Shown: piece by piece, positions 23,401 to 35,426 of the stretch
How positions within the stretch are numbered: position 1 is the first letter of the stretch
Layout: each line of letters begins with the position of its first letter
Assembly: GCF_905475345.1 (NCBI RefSeq)
Contig: NC_066595.1
Coordinates: forward strand, 5,518,501-5,582,500
Direction of reading: 5' to 3'
Origin: Vespula vulgaris
Taxonomy: Eukaryota > Arthropoda > Insecta > Hymenoptera > Vespidae
Length of the DNA: 64,000 bases
The notes under the pieces: model-generated
What the model saw: only the letters and a program-made list of their open reading frames with translations
Database searches by the model: none
What the model was told of the DNA's origin: nothing
Translations under genes and position numbers: made by a program

Positions 23401-26400
23401 TCTTCTCCACTCTTCCTCTTTCTCCTCCTCTCATTCTCCTACTTTCCAACTGCTTATTTTCGTATGTATGTGGATACTCATACGTATTTATGAAATGGTT
23501 ACACGGTAGAAGATACGTACGAACTTTTCATTGGAATAGAAATGATTCTAAGATTATAGCTGTTCGATTGTTCCCATTGGAGATAAGTATGCGTCTTATC
23601 AAATCGTTTTCAAATGTAGTAATTCAGAAGAGTGGTTATAGGTAGGTTCTTATAGTCTGGAAATTCAAATATTTCGTTGAGATTTCTTTTTGAATAAGTA
23701 GAATATATCGAGTTATACGTGACTAACGCGATATTACTATCGCGTAAATTTTAGCAGTTTCCTTTTTTTTCTTTTTTCATTCTTTTTTGCAAACTCGTTT
23801 TGATACCATCGATCATCTCGAAAGATCATTTATTTATTAGCAAACGACTTTGCTTCTACCTAAAAAGGGTTTACCCTTCGACGATGGTTATACATTATTA
23901 CTCCCTATTAAGATAACTTTTAAGATTACGATCCGATATACCGTAATTTGGTAGTTAAAAACGATCAGAGGGAGTATAACTAAGGTTTTAATTACAAAAG
24001 GATTTCGATCGTTAACGAGAGTTCTCTTGGTAATCATGAAGCTAATAAAACTTAAAACGACGCGAGCTTTGGCTTTGCTCATGTTGAAGTAGTAAGCGAC
24101 GTTGGTGGCGACGATAGGCAAACTCGTGTGAGACGGTTCGTTTTGGTGGGAAGGGCGGTTGGGAGGTTTCGGGGTGGAGGGGGAGGAGAGAGGAGGCGGC
24201 TGGTGGATTTCGGGGGTGGGGCTGAGGTCGTGCAATTTAATTAATTAGCGGCGAGAACGGTTACTCGACGATGGGAAGGGTTGCTCGACCATACCGAACG
24301 TACGGAATACCGTATGTTCTTTTATTGATTATTTTCTCTTTCTATTTTTATTTTTAATATCGTATTGAGTATTGAATATTTCAAACCGATTTTTCTAAAG
24401 GGAAATTAGAAAATATAAAGCTCCTATCACAAACCGTAAAATATTTATTAATATGGACACGTAAGAGTACGTAAATATTTATTAATATTTTCAATAAACG
24501 CGAAGTAAAAGTTTCGATTAGCGAATAATATTTTCGTATTACGTTATTAATTACTAAATAAATTAAAACGCGTATATATATATAATTGTAAGTATATTCT
24601 AATAATTTTCAAATATCATGGAAAACGAATAATCAAATTATTCTCTATTAATTAATAATTCCTGTTAATAACATTGTCAATGTTAATACTTTCTTTCTAT
24701 CCGTTTGATCAAACGAATTTTTCTTTGTTATTAATTAACATCGAATCGAGATCTCCAATGAAAATTAATTGATATCGATAATATATTATCCTATATGAAT
24801 GAATCGAAGTAACAATTTTAGAGAAAATATTAGCAATGTAGAGGAGTTATTTGACAAAATTAATTAGTCGTTTGCCAATATCAGTTTCATCATATAGTCA
24901 ATAAAGGATCTTCGATGAATAAGGCCGATGTTGGGAAGCAAACGATTTAATATGCCCGATCAAAGGATCTTACCTTTTCCGTAAGAGTCCTTACTGAACA
25001 AGGATAGGAAGAAAGAGAATGAGAGAGTGACAGAGTGAGAGAGTGAGATAAAGATGGAGAGACGAAGGAAGCACCCTTATCCATCTTCTCGCAGTCACAA
25101 AGCGGAGATCGGCCCGTTTATTGGAAAGCTCTGCCATCGGGCGAAGTTTCATCGCGAATGAAAGCAGTTCCCTCTTGCTCTCTTTTCTATGTTATCGATA
25201 CACAGAAGCTAAAGCTGGAATGCCGCATGAACGTTGATGCCACCGAACGCAATTTCGGAGAGTCCGGAATTTGCATGACATTCCCTTTTCGGAAACCAAC
25301 CCTGGCCGATCGTTTGTGTAACGATTTTGTCCTAACGATTACTTCGTATTGATAACTCGGAGGTTGAATAAATCGGTGCGTTTTCATTCCTTTTTTCTTG
25401 TTTCTTTTTTGTTTTCGATTGTCTTCGTTTTTTAATTAAAAAAAAAAAAAAAAAAAAGAGAGAGAGAAAAGAAAATTGCAATTTTGATAGATAGCAATGC
25501 AATATAAGACATTTGTTTTATTAAAAGTTAAAAGTAAGGATGTGTGGTAATGATAATGCAACAACAATAATTATAATAATGTAATAGTGGAAGGAAAGTG
25601 ATCGATTTTTTAGGGGGTGGCTCGATCTAGAAGAGATGCTACTTCGAACATTCTTCTCGATAATAAAATCGTAATAATAATAATGATTTTTGTTATAACG
25701 AATTATGTTATACGCATAATAATGATCATCGAGTAAAAGATTATTTATAAACGGAGAAAAAAATAAAAAAGAAAAAGAATAGAGAAGAGTTAAAAAAGAA
25801 TGATCGTTAAATTTGCCTAGCTACGCGGAATATGCTCGATCGATATTTGAGGAAAACAAATAAAGCTGGCTTTCCCTTCCTCCCCTCAATAAGAGTAAGG
25901 GAAATTATTGAAAGGACTGTGATGGTGGGTTAGCTTTGTAACGCTGAGCAACGGGTGTGCGTACAGCTATCGGAAACGCGCGTAGATCACGCAGGATTAT
26001 TCGAACACCCCCGCGCACGATCCCTAAGCTCTACCGGATGCATACTAATTGCTACGAAGCCGTACGTGAGCTCGTGTTAAGGCGTTACGCACGTGCCTTA
26101 GAGGCCTATTTTGTAAAGAATTATTTTTTATAGTTAATCGCGAATATTTATAAATCATCGCAGAGAAATAATATAAATGTAAATGTAAATGAAATGTAAA
26201 TGTAGATGTTAAAAGGATTGAAAAGTTACACACACACACACATATATATATGTATCTGCTTTATATCTATAAATGTTATATAATTTTGAAAAAAAATAAA
26301 TCATTTTTGTTTGTTCGTAATAACGATACAAAATACGATAAAAAGATAAGAATCTTGAAAAAATTCTTGTCAAGAGTTTTTGAGAAACAAACATGATTTT

Positions 26401-28611
26401 GCGGATTAGATCATGTTGTACAAACGTCATCTCAATCAATCAATAACAAAGGAATAATCTATCATACGTAGTAAAAGTTTAAAAATAAAAAAAAAATAAT
26501 GTTGATCCATTACTCCTTTGCGTTTATCGAAAGTTGTTTGAAATTGATTGATATTTATATTCATATTTTTTTTTGTAACTAAGATATAAAAAGGTTATTT
26601 AAAATGTAATATAAAGGTACGTACTTTTTAAACGCTGTTACGATATATCGAAATTTTTGTTTCAATTTTTCTACTTGGTTTACTTAATAAATTCAGAAGT
26701 TTTTTGTTTGAATATATTAGTGATTACTTTTAGCGTGTGTAAATGTACGCGTACATGGTAATTCGTTTATCGGTGAGCAATCATAGAAGTCGGAACATTT
26801 CCGTGGACAAACCACGAGTATTGGGGGGTGCAGAGGCGTGTCTCGACGATGGACCCTTCGCCTTTTGTTTCCTCAGTGGAAAATAATTCGTGGCTCACAC
26901 GGGACGCTACGGATATAAACGTGTGCGCGCATCTCTGGTACGCCATTAATTAAAGACTCTCAAGCACGACCCTTCGATAAAAAGCCGTAGGGTCGCTAGG
27001 GGTTCTCGGTGAATTTAGCATTTCAAATGCTGTAAATAAAAAATTGGAAAAAGAAAGTAAAATAAGAATTTTAGTCGTATATAACGTGGGATTTTATAGT
27101 TTTGAATAAAAGTTTATAATAATAGTTTTGTTCGTTAACAAAATGATGGATAAAAATACGTTTTTACGTTATTGGTTATTTTAATAAATAATGATAACGA
27201 TAATAATGTAATGATTTATCGATCTCCTCCGATCTCAAATTTTACAATGCTCTATTATTTCTATATCTCTAACGAATTTTTTATAAATAGTTCTATTAAT
27301 AAAATTTGCAATTTTACTATCGGAATTGTCTATCGAAGTAGATACATTTTTTGTAGTCAGACTGTTTTAAACGTCCTTAGTAAATACGTAAAATATAAAA
27401 AAAAAAAGAAGAAAAATTAAATTCTTATTTGTCAAACACAGCTTGGTCGTCATGCTACTGGTTCCAAAGCTGTTCGGCAAACAAATGAGGCGATCAATTT
27501 TTCGGACAGCCCATGTATATATCTCTTGTCCGACACCTCATTGGTTATATTTTATCCATAATATTATCGCGTCAAATATTTCATATTTATTAACGAACTT
27601 TCCTTCGGTAATATTTAATTATCAGTGCACAATTCGCGAAGATTCTTACGAATTAAAAATATTGTATCTACGCCATTGCCCTTTTTATCAAAGCAAAGAA
27701 CGTGCTTATCTATCCGAAAAAAGAGGTCAACGAAATTATCCTCTTATTATATCGCGAACGAAGCAATTAACGAAGTAACACGATACGGCGACGATGCGGC
27801 GGAACGATAAGTTTTCGCTTTCACCAAGGGAAGAGCTTGATTATTTACAGCTCGGTCGTTGATCGAGCGCGTTTATTAAATTTCTCGCTGTTGCATCGTT
27901 CCCGTTTAATCTCGTTTCCGTTTGGAGAGCGGAAAATACAAGGGGCGATCGTTAATGCGGCACACGTCCTATATCGTTGTTCTCTTTTTTCATGTAGACC
28001 GCAGAAAACGCTTACCACCGACCGATAATAATTCATCGAATATCTCTCATTACGATATGTTGCAACGCATTTGCAAAGTTTTCCAATTGCGATGAATTAA
28101 TAAAATGCTTTATTGCATTTTTCTATTTTTCTCGACATGCATTTCTCGTATTTTTTTTTGTCGTTTATTATTTATCTCTTTTATCTTGCTTTCTCTTTTC
28201 CCATTTTTCATCTTTCGTTCATTAACAAAATCTATTACATATTTTATTGTAATAATTATATATATAATATAATAATAATAATATAATATTGTAATATCGT
28301 ATTTATTTGGATTATATTCGGATTATTCGTTACTCGTTCAAGGATTTTTTTTGCGGTCAGATATGCGAAAGATCGTTCGCGGAGGTTATTTAGCGTGCTA
28401 TCGTAGTATTAGCCGTTTTGCAAAGGGAAACGATCCGTTCGTAGAACGAAAGCCTGACGATCGTTTCCTCCATAGGCTGAAACGTTCCATTTCAAAGTGC
28501 AAAGTTATGTACTACTCGGGCGCATCGTCGTAAACCGCGATGGCAATGTGGTCCAACCCCTAAATGTACTTCGGTCATTAGTCATTACTTGTCTCTATCT
28601 ATTTCCCTTTC

Positions 28612-28653
<42 letters not shown>

Positions 28654-30182
28654 GAATCGATTAGAACGATTTACGTTCTCCCTCTCGGGAGAATTTTGCA
28701 AATTCACAAGGGTAATCCAAGTCGTCGAAAAAGAAGTCTGTTGTTATTATAGTCGTATAATGAAGTTACTTTTTCTTCTTTTTTTTTTCTTTTTTAAAAA
28801 ATTTTTCTAACATATCGAATTAATGCAAAAAAAAAAAAAAAGAAAAGAGAAAAATAATAATAATAAAAAAAAACTGTCTTTCGTCCCAAGTATATTATCC
28901 ATCATGTTAAACGTTCTACGATTGGTATACTATGATAAAATATTTTGTTATCTAGAAAACATCATGCAATCGTACGATACGAACCATTAAACGAGTATAA
29001 ACCGAGTCACGCTAATTCTACAAACGAATTCGAGGAAAATGATTTTATCGTATATTTTTCGTTTCCACGTTCTCCTTTCGGCAACGAAATATATTCGTGA
29101 AGTAACGAGCCCGCAAGAACCGCAAGATTTTTCGTAATCGCTCTAATATTCTTTGTTTGCCACTTTGCAACTTCTTATCCGTCTTCTCGAAGGGTCGAAG
29201 AAGAGAAGAAAACCTGAAGCGGATTAAAATTTTATGCCGCGACGTTCTTCTTTGAACGACGTTCGCCCTCCCTTAAAGCTCGAACTTTCTAGAGAAATGA
29301 ATTTAGAAAGGTCGAAGGGAGTGCAAGTTTACGATGTTGGAAAAGTGAGCGTATAATTATCCGTTACTCGAATAATTTCAACCAAAAATGGTTCTTCCAC
29401 GATGATGTATGCAAAACTTGTTGAATAAAATTAATGCTGCAGAGTTTTAGCAAGATTCTATAATTTTCATTAGATTTTTTTTTTGCTTCTTGGTCTAGTG
29501 AATAAGAAAAGAGGTACCTTAAATTATTTCTTGTAATAGTTCGATGCTTGTTCTTTAAAAAGTTTAGTAGAACATGTTTTTTATTAAGTAAGTTGAATTA
29601 TTATCTTTTATTTATCTATAAGAATTCATAAAATTTTGAAGATATATTAAAAATACTATTGTAAATTCTTATATCGTTCAACCAAAAAAAAAAAAAAGAA
29701 AAAAAGAAAAAAGACACCATTATCTCTCACTATATATAAAAAAAAAATATATATATAAATATTATATATATCTATCAGAGTTTGTATACGAGAAATATTA
29801 CAGTAAATCGTTTAAGGCGTAATGAAAATTCGTTGGTGATGTTTACCATTGCAAAGTAGACATAGGAAAAGGGGGAGTATGTAAGAAGGCGAGATCCATG
29901 AGCCCTTTCCTCGTTCGCGCATCTCTCTGACATCGGAGACGATCGGTAGGAGATAGAATTTCAGCGGCAAGCTTCTCCGATTCGACTTGTGAGCAATTCC
30001 TTCTACCACCTGTCTCTCTCTCTCTTTCTCTCTCTATCTCTTCCCCTCTTAACTGTAGAATTTATATCTGGGAAAGTTAAAGAGGAGCCTAGAGGAGGCA
30101 GAGCCTTTGGTAAAGAGAAACTGAAAGAGACAAACGGTCCACGAGAGGGGTTGGAGATGCAAGGAGGAGAGGAAAAGAGAGA

Positions 30183-30235
<53 letters not shown>

Positions 30236-33200
30236 CCGAGGGCAAGAGGTACTTGTCTCGAAGAAAGTTGAGGTGAGGGCTGCGAGGAACGATGATGACT
30301 AATGTACGTGCGAGCAATTTACATGCCACTTTGCAAGAAGATATCCTCCTCTACTTCTCTTCTTCGTCTTCCTGTTCGTCTTCGCTTCTTTCAACCCTCC
30401 TCTCTATCCCTTTGCGTTTACGCGACTCACCGTCGACATATCTAACGTTTGCCTCCTGTAAAACCTCCCCTTTCGAAGAGAGAACACGTACATCCGTCTG
30501 ACGGATCCCGACGTTTCATCAAATTGCCTCTTTTTTTCTCTTTTTCTCTTTTTATCTCTTTTTCTTTTTCATCGCGCGAGAATAACTCGCTAGCGAATCC
30601 TTTTGAGAAACTCTTGCTAGAATAAATTGCATATATTATAATTTCATTTTTTTTTTTACAACGTAGTTGGTGATTCTTTTTTTGTTCGAAAAAATGTATA
30701 TCCTTTGAATCAGTAAGCTTTATGAGTTGTTTTATGATGGTAATAAATGTATATACTATTTCTTTAAAAATAAAAAAAAAAGAAAGTAGAGAAGATAACG
30801 ATGACTTTGATATTTCAGTAAAATAATGTTGAACAAAGAAATTTTTGATTGCCTGCTTTGAAATTGTGCAACGATTCTGTTTCGTGACACAGAGGAAATA
30901 TTTCAAATGATTTATTTAAAATGAATTACCTCATATGTGATCTTATCTATAACGTTAAAATTGTTGTTACTACGTTATTAGATAAAGAAAGTAGAAAATA
31001 AAAAAACAACAAGAAAAGATTTGCAAAGGCACAATACATCAGACGTGTAATCTTTATTTAGGAACTTACTTTACAAATCCGAGATAGGATATATCGAAAA
31101 TCCCTAAGCGGCACGTCGGAAGAAGTAAATTCGAAAGGCGCCAAGGATGAAGGATAAAGCATAATGTTAGAGGGAGAAGTAAAGAAATAGGGGAAGGTAA
31201 GATTCAACGGCGCCGAGACGTCGCGGACGCTCCGATCCTCTTCCTCCTCTACACTTCGGTATCGATCATTTACTACGCGTGTCTAATGAAAAATGAGAGG
31301 GTGACATCGAGCGTACGAACCTCGCTTATCCCTTAAAAAATATTTCATAATCGATATGTTCAACGAATAATATAGTATACGAATATTATTATACCGATCA
31401 GAATTTTTTATTTCATTCATCTAAATATAAATTATAATTATTTTTAAACATTGACGAGCATTGAGATATGTTAAATGATTAAAAATAAATGATAGATATT
31501 AATATAAGTTACGATAAATTAATAAGTAAATTGTAATGATTATAGATAATGGTAATAAATATATATTAGATACAGTATCAATTTTATAGAGGCTGTTTTG
31601 TAGATCTTCAATTGAATAGATGTTTATACATTGAATCTAATATTATTGAAAAAATGAACGATCTTTCATCTGTTGATGTAATTATATTTTTATTAGAATT
31701 AGTTATTTCTATTATTCAATCCTAATTAAAAAACGAAAATTGATAAATAAATAAGAATAATCATTTGAACTAGTAAATAATTCTCTAATTAAAGTTACGT
31801 CCTTTTAGTTATTTTTACAAACTGTACGGCCAACAAGGAACGAGTTAATGACGTTTGACTACTTTAATTGCACGATGATCTATAGCGGTCAAAATTACAA
31901 GACGAACTAATCTTTTTGTCTTTTTCTTTTTGATTTTTACGTCGATCGGAGAAACCGATCAACAAATTATCTGGTCGATATCGTTTCCGATTAATTACAG
32001 AAAGCATGTTAGTTCGGCGTTCGATGTTCGATTTCAAAGGAGAGTTAGAGGGTACGAGGGTGTATTTTAAGCTCCAGTCGTACGTGAAGATCGCACTCGC
32101 GGCGAAGCTAGTATCGACGCGTCCTTTGATCGCGGAGTTACTATGAGCACCCGAGGCGGTATCCGTTTGACCGTAATTCGAGTACGACTAATAGACGGTG
32201 AAGCGTGCTTATCGTTGAATGAGAACACAAGAGAAACCAATGTAACGATTACGAGCTCATTCGGGGGATAAGAGGGAACGGGAGAGTTGCTAACTAACGA
32301 GATATTTTAAAAAATAAAAATAAAAAATTTTCTTATCGTCGAAGATATATTTTATTTTTGGATTATAATAATTCTTTTATCTTGTTAGAAATAATTAGAA
32401 CTATGACAGATTACAGGGTTAATTTATATTATATAATATATCTATATATATGATATATATATATCAATTTTATAATATACAACATATTTCTAATACAATG
32501 ATTTTGTTCACGATTGTATATTTTTTTATTTTTCTTTTTTCGCGATTATACCCAATAAACACTTATCTATACTATAGCAGAAAGGTTTAAAACGGGTTAT
32601 GACTGTACGAGTCATTTCGTTTCGTTCGAGCCGAGGGTTCCTCTACGGTTACAGAGATAAAATCTTAGGGAAGAAAAATGATATTGCAAAGAAATATAAT
32701 AAAAAGGATTTATTCGCGTTAGTAGATAAAAAGAAAAGAAAAAAAAGGAAAAGAAAAAGAAGGAAAAGAAAAAAGATCGCTTGCGTTGATATAAAAAAAC
32801 ATTTTAAAAAATTAATTAACTCGTAAAAATCACTCGTACTAATTATAAATATTTATTATAATAAAAACGATGGATTAAGATGGTGGATTATTAAGTATTC
32901 TTTTACGATAAGACTCAATTTTAAAAGGTAGGTTTATTAGGAAACTTCGAAGGATAGGCGTCGTCCTTTCCGACGCATCGATATCCTCTCTTTTTTTTTC
33001 TTATTTCCTCTTGGTCTTCTTTTCTCACCCCCTACCCCTTGCTCAAGGCTACAGACGAATCTTTATTGAAAGCGAGCCCTACGCGACGTCTGCCTTTGCA
33101 TTATATGTAGGTATCTTCTTTCGCCTTAACGCGTCACGATTTTATTCACCTCCGTTCCCCTCCCTTCCCCTCTCCTATTCATCTCCTTCCCCCATTTTTC

Positions 33201-35365
33201 CTTCTTCCCTTTCTATTCGTTCCCTCTTCTCGTATATAAGAAGTTTCATCCCTTAAATATGAAACGAACGTTAAGTAAACGCGACAAATACGATCGAAAA
33301 TATAATTTTTCCTCTTGCGATCGTTGTAGGTATATAATAATAAAAAAAAATCAGATATTAGGTATTACGATGAACTGACAAAGATTTTTGTAAATCATAT
33401 TTATAATCTTCTTTGTATTTCGTCTTTTTATAGGCAAGATAATTAATATTACGTTTCGATTATTTTTTAAGGATAAAAAAGAATTTTTTGTCGACGTAGG
33501 TATTTAATGGAAATATTTTGAAGGGGGACTGAAAGAAAGTCAGGTATTCTTTTTTATTTTTTTTTCAAACATAAAGTAAGAAAAAAATACAGAGAAAGAA
33601 AAGGGAAAGGAAAGAAGCAAAAAGGAAAAGAAATTTCAAGAGAGATTGAATATAGAGGAGACCTGTGTCAATGATTTTCCTTTGAAGTTGATTAGTATTT
33701 TTAAGCAGGATAGCAACTGAGTTTCTCGTGTAATCACCATCGGAAAAAGCATTGGCTCGCATTGACTTTTAATAGAAATGGAATTTTTCAATTTCTGTTT
33801 GAAGTTCTGAACGAATCATAACGTTTTCTATGTATACATCTGTGTAACTGTTTGCTCGAATTTTGTTTTTATATATATACTATCAAGCGACCAAATCGAT
33901 TAATTCAAATGTAACAAGTTTTTCTACCATGAAAAATGCTTTTTAAAATTTCATTTCAAGAACGATTGAAAATATTCATTCAAATTGAAAATTGTATTAA
34001 TTTAATTACGAACAATTTTATTGAAATTTTACGGAACACTTACTTTCGTAAGCTGTAAACATATTCTGCTTGAAATATAAAAAAGATTTACAAAATGGTG
34101 ATAATTTGATTATAAAATTAACGAAATAATTCTGTGTATGGTTCCCATTGAAATCTTACAAATAAACAACTTCATGATACATAAAAGTGCAAGAAGTCGA
34201 TTAATTATATAAAAATTGAAGTTTTATTTTGATGTAAACCTATTAATGTTGAAAATATGACGTAGGAAGTAATGATCGCGACTGACGTATAAAAAATGGA
34301 ACGAGCGAAACAAATAAATTTAATTATGTAGAAATACGAGTAGTATTAATTATGCAGAAAAAAAATCATTATGAACTATATATTCATCATAATTATTACG
34401 ATAAAGCGGAGCTTATTTATATAACAAATAAAGTCCTTTTTTGTCCTTTTTTTTCTTTTTTTTTTTTCTTTCTTTCTTTTTGTGCGAGATAAAAATTTTT
34501 TTATATAATCCTATTTAACTTTGTTATCTTTGCTAAGAACACATTAATCAATGGCGGATAGAATCTAAATCTGAAATCCGTAAGTTTTATGCTGAAACGG
34601 AATATACTTTACTAGTCTGCCTGCAAGCGCTTGTTTTTGTCATGATACTTTATATCATAGGATTGCAAACGGAGGGCTGGCTCGTAGGAAAAGGGCCACG
34701 GATAGACGTCAGAAGCAGACCTTCCCGCATCTCTCGTCGTACATCATTTTCCTCCCTCTTGAGGAGGAATCGTTGCCCTTTTCAAATGCCATTGCCGCTA
34801 AGTTGCTCTTGAGGAAATCCAGATTAGCTTGGGATTTGATAAGTATACCAATACTTACACAACCGATTCATCGACTGTCCACTCAACGAACTTGTTCGTC
34901 GACTCTCTCATATTTTACACTTATTTTAATCTTATAAGAACCAACGATTTAATCTACAAAAATTCGATCGATACAATATACTTAAATAAAATAAATGATT
35001 GAATTAAATAGTTAATAAAGTATTTTGTTCCATCAGTATTTTTATTAATTAATGGCAAGTAATATATTTCGTAAAATAAATATATAGTATATATTTTTTT
35101 TTTGATCATTATAAATAATTAAGTTTTTGAGTTGTATCGCTTATATTACGTATTGATATTTTATTATAAATTTTTATTTAAGATACTGACCAAGTATTTA
35201 GAAATATTAAATCAATAAATAAAGACTGAAAGATTATTTGTGATTTATAAAGAAGCTTGTTTAATAATAAGAAGTTTGGTCTCAGAGTTAAGTTGTTTAG
35301 ATTTATCTATTTTTCCATTTTCCGATATATTGGGTTGTCTGGAAAGTTCGTGCTCCCTTTCCATA

Positions 35366-35426
<61 letters not shown>

